Positions 32,704 through 43,959 are shown, numbered from the stretch's first letter. The stretch is 64,000 nt of DNA from Candidatus Enterovibrio escicola (GCF_002464935.1 NZ_NBYY01000009.1:372001-436000), one strand, 5' to 3'. Numbers and translations: made by a program. The notes: a model not told the origin generated them from the letters alone.

Positions 32704-33761
32704 AACCGTGTTTTTTCAAAATATCTGAACTAATCGCAATTCCTACGATCAGATCATCATGGAGTTAAATAGGAAGTGATGATGGGAAAGTGAAAGCACA
32801 AGATCAGCAACTGGAAATAATATAATCAAGCATTAGTAAACCGTGGCTCAGTCACCTTTTGGATAAATGACGCTGCCATTAAGGTATGATTAAGGTATGC
32901 ATTGTCTAATGCATCACGGTCATCGTGGCAGTGGGTTTACATTTTCGGATACGGCGATTGAAACGGCACTGATTGTGAAAGGTATTTTTAAACTCCTACT
33001 TAGTGGATTAGAAGGTGTACTCAATTTAGTTTTTATGTTGATGAATATCTCGCTGAAATCCCCTACAGACACCTGCATTAGTAATGCCTTCGAAGACCGT
33101 AAAAGTTAAGTACCGTTTGCCGAGTAGAAGAGCTCTCCACGTCGTGGTGGATGCCACAGGCTTAAAATATACGGCGAAGGTAAATGGAAAACGCGTAAAC
33201 ACGGTAAGGAAAAGTGGTGTATCTAGCGTAAACTTCATCCTGCCGTTGATGTGTTTACTTATGAGGTTATTGTTGCAGAAGTTAGCCTAGTTTCTATGAG
33301 TGACAATGAGGTTTTACCTATATTACTTAACCCATTACGATGAAAGATACAGCAAGTCAGTACTGATGGAGCCTATGAGGCAAGAGCATATCACCACGTA
33401 CTAAAGAACAAAGGAATATCGCCCAGTATTCCACCTCTAAGCAACGTGGGGTATTGGAAGGAAGTACATCCTAAAAATGAAGCTGTAAAAGCTTTAAAAG
33501 AGGACAAACTGGCGGAATGGAAAAGGACAGGTATTATCAAAAATGCTCATGAGCAGAGACAGAAATGTTTCGCTATAGACAGTTGCTCAACCCTAAACTT
33601 CCTCTTCGTAATTACAATGCTCAAGTTAGTAAAGCGTTAGCAAATGTGAAAGCGATGAATAAAGTTATAAGACTCGGTATGCCTGTTCGACAGCAGACAC
33701 ATTAAGACTGTAAAAAATATTAGGATCAGTGCGTTATAGGCCTTATTTAATCAACAACGCC
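32704..33761 (+). pseudogene. IS5-family (IS903-like) element, near full length, dead
   Basis: The left end is decayed (cgtgttttttcaaaatatc); the right end taatcaacaacgcc finishes at 33761. The reading includes KHKISNWK-YNQALVNRGSVTFWINDAAIK, FKLLLSGLEGVLN, KVKYRLPSRRALHVVVDATGLK, GYWKEVHPKNEAVKALKEDKLAEWK, and NVKAMNKVIRLGMPVRQQTH at the C-terminus. It is spread over three frames with an early stop. It is the most complete IS5 copy on this strand. Confidence 0.88.
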
Positions 33762-34338
33762 TCTCCACACTGGTGATGATTTTCGGCTACATTTATATCT
33801 CCCAGAAATGGGGCACTTGTTTTGCGCCAGCCAACGGTTATGAAGGTATTAAATGGATCTTTAATTTATTGATGGTTGTGACAGTATTTACAAAGGGTTC
33901 ATAATGATGTAGCCACCGCAATCGGTTCTCAGTTAGCCATTGTGTTAATGATTAAGAATCATGGATCAAATTAGCAATAAAGCGTACATTGCCTACTGGA
34001 TATAACCATTCGGCCGTATGGGTATGGGTACTTTAGTGGATTTGCAACGTTGGGTCACAAGGTTACCGGCGGTATTGACCTTACGCACTCTCACCGAATA
34101 GCAGTTTTACGACCCAGATTGTAATCGCTTTCACCGTAGTATTGGTATCAAAACAGGTCTAGCTATTTCCACTAAACAAACACTCGTTTTGGTGTAGGAT
34201 TCATCCTTGGTTCCGTAATATCGGTGCATTAAATTTTAGCGCATTGAAAAACCTTGTTGCATCGTAGGGGTAACCTTACCTAGCGGTACACTACTGTCAG
34301 TAGTGTTATTTTATGTCATCCAAGCTACGCTCCGTTAA
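33762..34338 (+). pseudogene. pit: Inorganic phosphate transporter (Pit family), dead remnant
   Basis: Fragments over three frames match the C-terminal half of low-affinity phosphate permeases: NGYEGIKWIFNLLMVVT, NDVATAIGSQLAIVLMIKNHGS, SNKAYIAYW, FATLGHKVTGGIDLTHS, TTQIVIAFTVVLVS, LAISTKQTLV, FGVGFILGSVI-GALNF, GVTLPSGTLLSVVLFYVIQA. The 5' half is replaced by the IS5 element ending at 33761. In Vibrio a pit gene lies near ygiM and glnE, which supports the identification. Non-functional. Confidence 0.78.
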
Positions 34339-34487
34339 CACGAAAGTACTTTCATCACGTTATTGGATAATAATATCCGTCTCCAGTCATGAAAAGACTG
34401 GTTCTGCCTCACTTTTTTTGTACCTAGCAGGCATAATTTTTAATATCTAATACAAACAAAATTCACAACCAACCAAAGGAATAACCC

Positions 34488-35102
34488 GTGAATCAATTTT
34501 TTTCTGTTCTGGCTGTGATACTAATGTTTGCAGCTCCAGTCACACAAGCGCAGGACAACTATATTTCTGATGAGCTTTTCACATATATGCACTCAGGTGC
34601 TGGATCTCAATTCAGGATTATCGGTAGTGTAGATGCAGGTTCAAAAATTACGATTTTGGATATAAACCGTAGTGCTGGTTACACGCAAGTACTCGATGAC
34701 CGAGGTCGTAAAGGCTGGGTCGAAAGTAAGTTTATAACCAGTCAACCAAGTTTAAAAATACGAGTGCCTACGCTCGAGAAAGAATTGTTACAAATTAAGT
34801 CTGCATTAGTAAGTGCTCAAGGCGATTCGGAAGTAAAAACCAAAGGCTTAATTGAATCACTAAATCAGCGTAATTCTCAGTTAAAATCGATTGAAGGTCA
34901 CACCAAAGAACTCAACCAAAAGCTGGTTGACGCACAAAGAGAAATTCGCGAATTGCGTGCTCGCATCGATACCCAGAAAGACGATCTTCTGATGCGTTAC
35001 TTTGCATATGGGGGTATGGTAGCAGGTGGTGGTTTGCTACTTGGTTTACTCCTGCCACACCTGATTCCGCGTCGTAAAAAACGTAACAAAGGTTGGGCAT
35101 AA
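34488..35102 (+). CDS. SH3-domain membrane protein, YgiM-like (TIGR04211)
   Basis: 204 codons with an AAAGGAATAA ribosome-binding site. Signal peptide MNQFFSVLAVILMFAAPVTQA, then a bacterial SH3 domain (about 23-88: MHSGAGSQFRIIGSVDAGSKI...GWVESKF), a coiled coil (about 94-168), one membrane span (about 171-192, GGMVAGGGLLLGLLLPHL) and a basic tail RRKKRNKGWA. The layout is that of YgiM-type proteins, expected to be inner-membrane anchored with the SH3 domain in the periplasm. Function is not established. It stands between the dead pit gene and IS91 debris. Intact. Confidence 0.85.
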   Translation: MNQFFSVLAVILMFAAPVTQAQDNYISDELFTYMHSGAGSQFRIIGSVDAGSKITILDINRSAGYTQVLDDRGRKGWVESKFITSQPSLKIRVPTLEKELLQIKSALVSAQGDSEVKTKGLIESLNQRNSQLKSIEGHTKELNQKLVDAQREIRELRARIDTQKDDLLMRYFAYGGMVAGGGLLLGLLLPHLIPRRKKRNKGWA

Positions 35103-35229
35103 TTATATTCAATATAAGCACCCTTGAAGGTGGGAAATATCAATGCTTTTAATCGGTCGAAATGGTTAGAGTAAAAAGAGCAGGTTGCTCATTTTTGGAG
35201 TATGATAACCCTATAGAGGATAAAGAATG

Positions 35230-35870
35230 GCCAAACATCGACTGTTTTACCTCTTCAGACGACCTTCTCCAGTTCGAGACCGTCAAGTCGACATCATACG
35301 GTTAGGTTACATCGCTTGCCACACTCAGCTATTGGTATGCCTACACAGTAATCCGTAAAATTAACCGGAGAATCAACCGAAGTTTTCATAGGATGGATTC
35401 ATAAGAATCCACCTTCATATATCCGTTCGGTATCGTAGCATAATATCGAGCTGCCGTTTTTCTCTTTATCACCCTACCCATCGCCTTTAGGCAGTATACC
35501 CTCACCGTGGCAAATCAAAAAACCATAATAACGGATCATGTTGAAGTGTTTATTCGAAATATAGTCTACCACTCTTTAAATTTGCTTTGGCAAGTGGTTT
35601 CAGTACTCACATGTAAGCATGATAGCCTTTGCTGTAGTTACGAAGGCAGAACTGTGAGGGAAATCGTTTTTAAATAACGGTCTAGATAGTTGATGCTCAA
35701 CTGGATGTTATCGATCTTTTTGGCAAAGTGGACTTTTCAGTGTATCTTGTACGGATAGTCAAGATAATTATTCCATTTCAATTCATCTTGGATATGGGTA
35801 TAAATATCAGCCAACACCTCAAGACTAGTATACACTCAGGTCTGTATCTACCCATAATTATTGAAGATGC
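35230..35870 (-). pseudogene. IS91-family transposase remnant
   Basis: Minus strand fragments RPLFKNDFPHSSAFVTTAKAIM and VDYISNKHFNMIRYYGFLICH resemble the conserved Y2-transposase block ending in KHFNMIRYYGF. Stops in all frames. Too decayed to tell whether it came from the same element as the one at 13745-14870. Confidence 0.55.
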
Positions 35871-35872
35871 AT

Positions 35873-36444
35873 GATTTTCGTCGATGTCGACGACTTCTGA
35901 TAGACTTTCCTTCCTGCATGGGCAAAGTACCTAATTTCTTCCGGTATCAAATAAAGAAACAAGCCTTCTCACCTCATCAATTAGCGAAGTGATGACGATA
36001 GTAATAGCTTTCAATCAATCAGGGTATCGAGACTTCAAAACTTATTACATCCACTTTATTTGTGTTACCTTACTCACCATCAGGCAAGGCCGACAGAGAT
36101 TGCCTTTGTTGATTCGTTTAAGCTACAGGTTTATCACAACCTACGCATTCTCAGACATCATGTTTTTAAATGTACCGATAAGCGAGGAAAAGGGACGATT
36201 GGCTGGTTATACGGTTTCAAATTACACCTTATTATCAATGATCAAGGTGGCATTATCTCAGTCAAAGTGACGACGGATAACGAGTGTAAAAAACATATCC
36301 CAAATCGAGCATTTTTGGCACCGTTCTTCTATCATCTTTATGGTTAATTTGCTGGCAGATCTCGTCGCGTATTCATTTTAACTAAAGAAGCCGAACATCA
36401 AGGTGACTTGGCTTGATAAGCAAGTACTTATGCAGATCTGAGGT
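35873..36444 (+). pseudogene. IS982-family element, internally deleted, inserted in IS5
   Basis: It starts within the left part (ttttcgtcgatgtcgacgac) and includes SEVMTIVIAFNQSGYRDFKTYYIHFIC and KLQVYHNLRILRHHVFKCTDKRGKGTIGWLYGFKLHLIINDQGG. It jumps from VTTDN to the end (QIEHFWHR...) and finishes gcagatctgaggt at 36444. TAATTA follows and then an IS5 3' end whose uninterrupted form has TAATTA at exactly this place (33609). Confidence 0.85.
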
Positions 36445-36450
36445 TAATTA

Positions 36451-36598
36451 TAATGCTCAAGTTAGTGAAGTGCTGGCAAATATGAAAACGATGAAAAAAG
36501 TTATAAGCCTCGGTATGCCTATTCGACAGCAAACAAATTAAGATTGTAAAAAATAGTGGGATCAGTGCGTTATAGGCCTTATTTTAATCCACAACGCC
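36451..36598 (+). mobile_element. IS5-family 3' end fragment
   Basis: The last ~150 bases of the IS903-like element (NAQVSEVLANMKTMKKVISLGMPIRQQTN stop, then the gcgttataggcctta end and acaacgcc at 36598). Its 5' part was lost at or after IS982 insertion. Confidence 0.85.
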
Positions 36599-36762
36599 AC
36601 CTGATAATCCCAACATATCGAGCTACATCTTCAACAAGCAACTTTTCCCCCCAAAGAATAACCTCGATCACCAACATGATCGATTAAATCATGGTCTTAA
36701 TTATCGCCCAAGTACGACTTTTGTTGGCCATACTCCAAATGACTTCGAGATTGTGATTTAAG
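36599..36762 (-). pseudogene. alr: Alanine racemase remnant downstream of dnaB
   Basis: Minus strand: NLEVIWSMANKSRTWAIIKT resembles the Alr N-terminal block HNLQVIRQQAPNSxLMAVVKA. It is followed directly, after an internal deletion, by a stretch whose DNA aligns with CTTTGGGGAGAAGAGTTGCCTG and then EDVARYVGTIS, the C-terminal Alr block. In Vibrio alr follows dnaB in the same direction, which this site matches. Only about 165 bases remain, and the catalytic Lys and Tyr regions are deleted. Confidence 0.72.
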
Positions 36763-36809
36763 GCTCAAAGATGAAGATAGGTAGTTGCCACTTTCACCAT
36801 TTTTCTCCG

Positions 36810-38228
36810 TTATTCATCACCAAACGTAGAACCTGCGTAATTATCAAATCGGGAGAAACGGCCTTGAAAAGTCAATCTAACAGAGCCAATAGGACCGTTA
36901 CGCTGCTTACCAATGATAATTTCCGCAATCCCTTTCAGGGAGCTATCTGTGTTATAGACCTCATCGCGGTAAATAAACATGATAAGGTCGGCATCTTGCT
37001 CAATCGCCCCTGATTCACGAAGATCTGAGTTTATTGGACGTTTGTCTGCACGTTGCTCCAAGGAACGATTAAGCTGCGACAGTGCAACAACAGGCACGTC
37101 AAGTTCCTTTGCCAGTGCTTTTAACGACCGGCTAATCTCAGAAATTTCCTGAGTTCTATTGTCTTTCATCCCCGGTACACGCATAAGTTGAAGGTAATCA
37201 ATCATGATCATAGAAAGACCACCATGTTCACGCGCAACCCTGCGAGCACGAGAACGAATGTCCGTTGGTGTCAAACCAGAACTGTCATCAATATACATGT
37301 TCTTCTTCTGAGTAAGAAGACCCATGGTGGAAGAAATTCTAGCCCAGTCTTCATCGTCCAGTTGTCCAGTACGTATTTTAGTTTGATCGACACGAGAAAA
37401 AGAAGCTAACATACGCATCATTAGCTGTTCAGCAGGCATTTCGAGCGAGAAGATCAGCACAGGTTTTTCCTGATCCATAGAGGCATTTTCACACAAGTTC
37501 ATTGCAAAGGTAGTTTTGCCCATTGATGGACGAGCCGCTACAATGATCAAATCTGAGTTCTGTAAACCTGCAGTTTTCTTATTAAGATCAGTAAAACCAG
37601 TAGAAATACCTGTTACTCCATCTTGCGGTGTTTTTAACAGTAATTCTATCCGCTCAAGAGTCTTTTCCAATACGGTTTCAACATTCTTTGGCCCTTCATT
37701 TTCACTGGTACGCGCTTCTGCGATAGCAAAAACTTTACTCTCTGCCATATCAAGCAACTCTGCAGATGTCCGTCCCTCTGGTTCGTATCCTGCATCAGCG
37801 ATCTCATTAGCAACTCTGATAAGATTGCGTACGACGGCACGTTCCTGAACGATGTCTGCATAAGCCACAATATTCGCTGCACTTGGTGTATTGTTTGCCA
37901 ACTCAGCCAAATAGGCAAAGCCACCCACGTCTTCTAACTGATTTAGCTTCTCAAGGTGTTCAGATAAAGTAATAAGATCAAGTGGTTGACTGGTATCCAA
38001 CAACTTTTTAGTGCCTTCAAAAATTAATCGGTGTGAACGACTATAGAAGTCTGCCGTAACCACTTTTTCGACTACGCTATCCCAGCGTTCATTTTCCAGC
38101 ATTAAACCACCGAGAACAGATTGCTCTGCTTCTAAAGAATAAGGAGGCATTTTGAGAGCCTCTACCTGACGATCCTGAGATTTACTGAAGTTAAATTGCT
38201 TGCCACGTTGCTCTACCATATCACTCAT
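36810..38228 (-). CDS. dnaB: Replicative DNA helicase DnaB
   Basis: 472 codons (E. coli 471). It is the hexameric 5'-3' helicase of the replication fork. N-terminal primase-interacting domain (about 28-170), linker, and RecA-like domain with Walker A ARPSMGKTT at 232-240 and Walker B MIMIDYLQLM; the arginine-finger region and C-terminal GPIGSVRLTFQGRFSRFDN are intact. It is normally followed by alr, here a fragment. The gene lies several kb from rplI because IS elements have expanded between them (38703-43375). Confidence 0.97.
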   Translation of the reverse strand: MSDMVEQRGKQFNFSKSQDRQVEALKMPPYSLEAEQSVLGGLMLENERWDSVVEKVVTADFYSRSHRLIFEGTKKLLDTSQPLDLITLSEHLEKLNQLEDVGGFAYLAELANNTPSAANIVAYADIVQERAVVRNLIRVANEIADAGYEPEGRTSAELLDMAESKVFAIAEARTSENEGPKNVETVLEKTLERIELLLKTPQDGVTGISTGFTDLNKKTAGLQNSDLIIVAARPSMGKTTFAMNLCENASMDQEKPVLIFSLEMPAEQLMMRMLASFSRVDQTKIRTGQLDDEDWARISSTMGLLTQKKNMYIDDSSGLTPTDIRSRARRVAREHGGLSMIMIDYLQLMRVPGMKDNRTQEISEISRSLKALAKELDVPVVALSQLNRSLEQRADKRPINSDLRESGAIEQDADLIMFIYRDEVYNTDSSLKGIAEIIIGKQRNGPIGSVRLTFQGRFSRFDNYAGSTFGDE

Positions 38229-38702
38229 TACCTTATAATTACGCCTGTCATTATAGCCCTATCATGATTCCAATAACTATTGGAACCACAAAATGCACAG
38301 TAATGACATAATTCTTTTTCAATTTAACATTTTGTTGTTATTGTTATACATAGGGCATTTCCACTAAAACATCGCCCTGACAGTTGTAATAGTAAATCCA
38401 TATGGACACCATCCTGTTGAAACCACTTTTTCTTCGTCTCCCGACACTGCTATTACGTAGGTTAGCCGATATACTTACCAAAGTGACGTTCTAAACTAGA
38501 ATTAGTTTTTAGGTACTTTCACCTAAATCGATTCGCGTAACTATCAACGATCGACCCAGCATAAGCGATACCGAAAATCGGAGATTTAATACTTCATAAG
38601 CGACATTTCTTCTGGTCGAGAAATCCTAGATGGAAGAGAATAAATATAAAGGTCGCAATAGGACGTCAAGCCAACTACAAATTTAGTCATGTATCTCGTT
38701 CT
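38229..38702. other. Intergenic region upstream of dnaB
   Basis: No gene or IS recognised. AT-rich, presumably holding the dnaB promoter near 38230-38350. Confidence 0.4.
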
Positions 38703-38841
38703 GTCTTCAATAAGTCGATTTCTGTATAAAAAATGAATTCTTTCATGGATTACAAATCCTTGTTAAGACACATGACATCTGTAGTAGCCGACAACTGGGT
38801 TACCTGTTATACCACTGAACAATTCAACTTATTGAATACAG
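38703..38841 (-). mobile_element. MITE copy D
   Basis: Read on the minus strand it matches copies A and C: ends TGTATTCAATAAGTTG and the inverse of GTCTTCAATAAGTC, with interior segments caacttgg-tgcaagttg-like, tgtcttaacaaggattt and aatccatgaaa. About 138 bases, non-coding. Confidence 0.82.
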
Positions 38842-39047
38842 AACCACAAATTTTACCTATATCCTATACAATAATTGTTAGAAACATTATTTTAATTAAA
38901 TTAATGTTGACGATATGGTCATACCATATAACATGCGGGAACCAATCCTGAGGATATAAATGAGAGTAACGTGATAAATGACAAGACCTATGAAACTTCA
39001 GGGTATCCTTAACTGTGATAGGTCGAACAAGTAATTAATCCCAGATC

Positions 39048-40103
39048 GATGTTGTTGATAAAATCAGACCTATAATGCACTGATCCCAATCTTCTTTACA
39101 GTCTTAATTTGTCTGCTGGCAAACAGGAATACCGAGTTTTATAATTTTGTTTATTGCTTTTACGTTTACAAGTACCTCATCAACGTGATGCATTGTAATG
39201 CATGAAGAGTGAGTTTAGGACTGAGCAACTGCTTATAGCGATATATTGCTGTTTCAGCGAATGAGCGTTTGTGATAACTACTATCCTTTCTTACACTCCG
39301 ACAGTTTGTCGTCTTTCAACGCCATTACCACTGAATTTTTAGGATGTCCTTCTTCCCAGTGATCCGCATTGCTTCAAGGTCAAATAGTGGGCATTATTCC
39401 TTTATTTTTATTTTCAGTACGTAGTTCACATCCTTTTGTGTCATAGGCTCCATCAGCACTAACTTGCTGTATCTTTCGTTATAATGGGTTAAGCAATGTA
39501 GGTAAAACCTCATTGTCACCCACCGATATTAGGCTAGTTTCGGCAGCGATAATCTCATAAGTAGACATATCAACCGCAAGATGAAGTTTACGACAGATAC
39601 ACTTCTTCTCCTTACCCTGTTTACGTATTTTCCATTCACCTTGCCATATACTTTTAGGCCTATGTATCAATAACAACGTGGGCAACAGCTCCTCGATTAG
39701 ATAAAAGATACTTAACTTCTACAATCCTCGAACACTTACTAATGTAGGTGTATGTAGGGGATATCAGTAGAACATTCATCAATATACAAGCCAAATTGAG
39801 AGATCCTTCTAACGCACGAAGTGGGAGCTTGAAAATACCTTTTATCATCAGTGCTGTTTTAATCGAGATATCGGCAAATATAAACCTACGGCCACGATGA
39901 CCGTGATGATTTGGACAACACGATGCCTTAATGACAGCGTCATTTATCCAAAAGGTCACTGTACCACGGTTTACTAATGATTTATTATATTGTTTCCAGT
40001 TGCTGATCTTATGTTTGGCCTTTCCATCATAACCTCCCGCTTAACTCCATGATGAACTAATCGTAGAAGTTGCGATTAGTTCATATATGTTAGAAACACC
40101 GCC
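39048..40103 (-). pseudogene. IS5-family element, near full length, dead
   Basis: Minus strand from ggcggtgtttctaac (ending at 40103) to gatgttgttgataaaat near 39050. Segments VTFWINDAVIKASCCPNHHGHRGRRFIFADISIKTALMIKGIFKLPLRALEG, then VIDT, then KSIWQGEWKIRKQGKEKKCICRKLHLAVDMSTYEIIAAETSLISVGDNEVLPTLLNPL are readable. The C-terminal part is decayed. Several frameshifts. Confidence 0.87.
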
Positions 40104-40156
40104 CTTTCAAGTTATCGCGTATATTGAATAGTAATTTGGCGTAATATATATAATTA

Positions 40157-41126
40157 ACCTCAGATCTGCATAAGCGCTTACTTATCAAGCCGAGTTATCT
40201 TGATGCTCGGCTTTTTTAGTTTAAATGAATACACAATAAGCCCCTCCAGCAAATTGACCATAAAGCTGCTACAACTACCGTGCCGAGAATACTAGATTTG
40301 GGATATGTTTTTTAGTTGGTAAAAAACGGTTTCAATAATAAATCGTTTCTGGAACATCAGGCGGTTCCAAAGTTTCATCACTTTGGGTTTTCTATTTTTT
40401 TACACCCGTTATCAGTATCACTCCCTTGTCTGCAAGTTCCCCATCCAATGGATCAGAGATATAACCTTTATCTCCGTATAAACACCACCAAAGCTCGTCA
40501 GTCATTTCTGACACAGGCTTACTATCCTCCACGTTAGCCGTCATCACTCTGACTGAGATGATGCCACTGTGGTCATTGATAATAAGGTATAATTTGAAGC
40601 CGTATAACCACCCCCATCATTCCTTTTCCTTGCTTCTTGATACATTTAAAAAGCTGATGTCTGAGAATGCGGAGATTGTGATAAACCTGTAGTTTGGACA
40701 AATCAACGAAGGCAAGCCCTGTTTTCCTTGCTTGACGGTGAGTGAGATAAGAGCAAAGCGGAACTAGGACACCTTGCATGAGTTTGAGCATCATCGTGTA
40801 ACTACTTCAGGAAATTAGTTCGTGAGGCAGCGACCAACAAAGTGGATGTAATAGGTTTTGGAGTCTCTATACTCCGATTGATGGAAAGCTATCACTATCG
40901 TCATCACTTCGCTAATTGAGAGGCGAGAAGGCTTATTTCTTTATTTGATACCGGAAGAAATAAGATGTTTTCCCATGCAGGAAGGAAAGTCTGTCAGAAG
41001 TCGTCGACATCAACGAAAATAGCGTCTAAGTTATTCATGCCCAAGTCCTTGTGCAGTTGATAGTTTTTTTCAAATGATCAGATCGCGACTTTGGTATTTA
41101 GTTCATTTTTTATGCGTAGCTCAGGT
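40157..41126 (-). pseudogene. IS982-family element, complete ends and target duplication
   Basis: 970 bp, acctcagatctgcataagcg at 40157 to gcgtagctcaggt at 41126, flanked by TAATTA on both sides (40151-40156 and 41127-41132). The transposase is split: MLKLMQGVLVPLCSYLTHRQAR-TGLAFVDLSKLQVYHNLRILRHQLFK at 40650-40794, the rest in other frames. This is the best full-length reference copy in the window. Confidence 0.92.
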
Positions 41127-41190
41127 TAATTACTAGCATGACTAAATGGCTTCATTACAATGACTTCAGTTATAAAATTCCTAAAGTGGT

Positions 41191-41969
41191 CATGTATTCA
41201 ATAGATTTTCTTCGTGTAAAATACCATGCTTTTGCATGGTGACCCTTCCAGCTAGCGTTGACGTTAAATGTCGTTTCTGCCCGCAAACAAAAATGGTTAA
41301 AAACATGGTATCAGCCTTGGTGGACACCAAGGCTATCGTTGCCAAGTATATTATCAAACCTTACAGCTTGTATATGCATACAGGGTTTGTCAAGCGTGGA
41401 TAGAAGAGTAAATTATTGAACTTACTATGAATGATTCAGGTATTAGTGACTCCTATCAAGTACTACACATTAGCATTAATGAAGTTGTCCGAATTTTAAA
41501 AAAAATTTACACCACGCTGTAACCACATTCCATTTTGATGGACAGGAAGTGGAGCTTATCTGCGAAAATAGATGAGTAATGGTCTTTCGTAGGTAACAAA
41601 AATACCCCTCTCTGGCTTTAGTATGCTATGGCACCTCGATTGAAAAAATCATTGCTCACTCATTCTGGTATCGTGGAAGAAAGACATGAAATTTACTTTC
41701 CAATCGGTTATTTGTAATTCAATATTGCATTTTGGTGCATGGACGGTTTTAATATATACAAATATCTCTTCCCGAGAATAAACAAATTGTTAACAAGTTC
41801 TATACACAACACATTAAGAGGAAAAATTTAACCCTTCGGACACGCTTAAAACGACAAAACCTGAAAATGATTGAATACTTAAAATTAACGGAAATACACG
41901 ACAAAGAGAACGGTACATTCATTGAACAGGAGTATTACCTTTAAACTATAATCAACTTATTGAATACAT
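41191..41969 (+). pseudogene. IS1-family element, dead
   Basis: 779 bp between ATGTATTCAATAGATTT and the inverse of ATGTATTCAATAAGTT. Decayed InsA-like zinc-finger and helix-turn-helix part: CRFCPQTKMVKKHGISLGGHQ, NDSGISDSYQVLHISINEVVRILK. InsB-like DDE part: FDGQEVELICE, MDGFNIYKYLFPENKQIVNKF, NLTLRTRLKRQNLK, IHDKENGTFIEQEYYL. The spread over frames and stops shows it is inactive. Its ends match the four MITE copies. Confidence 0.8.
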
Positions 41970-42610
41970 AATCGCTTAAATGTGTCATCCACAAGTTTAA
42001 CTTAGAGAAACAACAGGATCTCATCCGTCACTCTGATGCGTTCAGAGTTCACTGCGCAAAGGATGAAGAAATTTTATTCATTGATGCCATCCATCCAACG
42101 TAAACGATAAAATAATCCATACATGGATACGCACGGCACAAGACAAAGCACATGAAACCAAAGAGCCACACAGTCGCCTGAATGTTATTCGGCACGCCCA
42201 ATATCCCTAATATTGCAGGTACAGTTATCAGCGATAATGACACCATCAACAGCGTAAAGATTGTTGATCTTTTATGCAAGTTAAGAGATGATTAGCCACT
42301 AATTTATGAACTACATATAACCTTGGATAGAACGGAATATTACCGAAGTGTCTTAATGAGAAATGCCGTACACATCCTCAATATCGAACGTAACTATCTA
42401 CCGTCTTACAATCCATATCTGTACCCAATATCAAGGTGTTATAAGATGAGGAATAAAAGGTCGCGAAACACATTTACTTTAAAAATAGATTAGATCTAAA
42501 ATAGGCCATTGACCAATTTCCCACTGCAACTCTTCCAGATATTACAAAATCTTTAATATCTCGAATAAATAATGAATTTCAGGTACTTAAACCTGCATCT
42601 TCAAGATGAT
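41970..42610 (+). pseudogene. IS630-family transposase relic
   Basis: HCAKDEEILFIDAIHPT (DDE motif with the LFxDAxHPTH signature), then NIAGTVISDNDTINSVKIVDLLCKLRDD, ELHITLD-TEYYRSVLMRNAVHILNIERNYLPSYNPYLYPI. The sequence is collinear with the IS630 C-terminal catalytic half but interrupted by stops. The N-terminus is missing. Confidence 0.75.
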
Positions 42611-42654
42611 TTAATCTAGTTCAGTCTAGATTTAACACATCTATCTAAAAGATT

Positions 42655-42930
42655 AACATAGTTGATAAAGCCTATAAGCTCTGTTGCATCAGAAAAATAC
42701 TAATAAGCAGGCGGTACTCTCGTAGAAACGTTTATTGAAATTGTGAATTCCACCTCTATAACTTAAAAATCCTCACATAAGACAACGGTACAGAGTTCGC
42801 CGGTCATGAGGAGATTGATAAAAATAGAACATATCCTCAACACACGTGATAAAACGTGTCTTTGGTATTGTTTCAATGACGATGTTTTTTAGAGTATTTG
42901 ATAGCAGATTAGGGTATAACACCTATGAAT
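42655..42930 (+). pseudogene. IS30-family fragment
   Basis: VDKAYKLCCI, then TFIEIVNSTSIT-KILT-DNGTEFAGHEEIDK and the AGDVFRVFD-like tail. Plus-strand piece of the IS30 catalytic region, about 270 bases, with frameshifts and a deletion. Confidence 0.65.
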
Positions 42931-42944
42931 TTCACATGAAGGAG

Positions 42945-43375
42945 GATAAACAGCTATAGCGACAATTCAATAGATATTCATTCTTTCATAGGTAGTGGTG
43001 GGTTACCCATCTACTTCGAGTTATCCGAAGGACAAAGGCACGATATTATTCATGTAGGAAGTCTTCTAGACCACCCTGTTAAGGTTAATACGATATTTGA
43101 TGATAAATCTGATAACAATATGTCATTCAGAGAATGATGTAGTGATTATAAGGTGAACATACCATCATTGCTGAACGAAATCAGAGGCGAGATACCGGTA
43201 AAAATGGATAGACTGATATTTAATACAGATATCGTCATTTAACAGAAAACGTCTTTAAGCAAATTAAATAATATTGTTCAATTCCAACTAGATATGCAAA
43301 TTAGAAATAAATTGTGTCAGCAGGGTATCAAGGAAATTTATTTTAATGTGGCTGCCGTTGTATTTTTGAACAAAT
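42945..43375 (+). pseudogene. IS5-group (IS427-like) transposase fragment
   Basis: IHSFIGSGGLPIYFELSEGQRHDIIHVGSLLDH, FDDKSDNNMSFRE, SLLNEIRGEIPVKMDRLIFNTDIVI, NIVQFQLD, YFNVAAVVFLN. The order fits the C-terminal half of an IS5/IS427-type transposase distinct from the IS903-like family elsewhere here. Single decayed copy. Confidence 0.55.
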
Positions 43376-43478
43376 TTTGTAAAGTAAAGATCAACAGCCC
43401 TATTATTTATTGGTGGGATTGTTTGTCAAAGTGCTCGGTGTTAGGCGAATAATTCACTTTGTTAAAGTAACGTATATT

Positions 43479-43928
43479 CTACCTAGTTACGACGCTTACC
43501 TTAACAGTAGCTAATACATCGGTATGTAGTTGCAGTCCGATTTCGTATTCACCCGTGTTGCGTAGTGCACCTGCTGGCAAGCGAACCTCACTCTTCGTGA
43601 CATTGACGCCAACTGCAGTTATTGCATCAGCAATATCTCGAGCACCGACAGAACCGAACAATTTACCTCCATCACCCGCTTTAGAAATGATTACAACTTC
43701 CCCCAGAGCAGCAATTTTCTCAGATCGTGCACCTGCAGCAGCTAGAGTTTCAGCAATTTTTACTTCCCACTCAACACGTTGGGCTTTGAAATGTTCAACG
43801 TTTTCTTTAGTTGCCATAACAGCCTTACCTTGTGGTATAAGGAAGTTACGTGCGTAACCAGATTTAACCTTTACCTGATCACCTAGTTGACCTAGGTTAC
43901 TAGTTTTATCAAGCAGTATAACTTGCAT
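43479..43928 (-). CDS. rplI: 50S ribosomal protein L9
   Basis: 149 codons, standard length. N-terminal rRNA-binding domain [36 protein letters not shown], long central helix, and C-terminal domain [21 protein letters not shown]. It follows rpsR by 31 bases in the rpsF-priB-rpsR-rplI operon. Intact. Confidence 0.97.
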   Translation of the reverse strand: MQVILLDKTSNLGQLGDQVKVKSGYARNFLIPQGKAVMATKENVEHFKAQRVEWEVKIAETLAAAGARSEKIAALGEVVIISKAGDGGKLFGSVGARDIADAITAVGVNVTKSEVRLPAGALRNTGEYEIGLQLHTDVLATVKVSVVTR

Positions 43929-43959
43929 TATCGTATCCTCTTAAATTGAAGAGTGCCCA

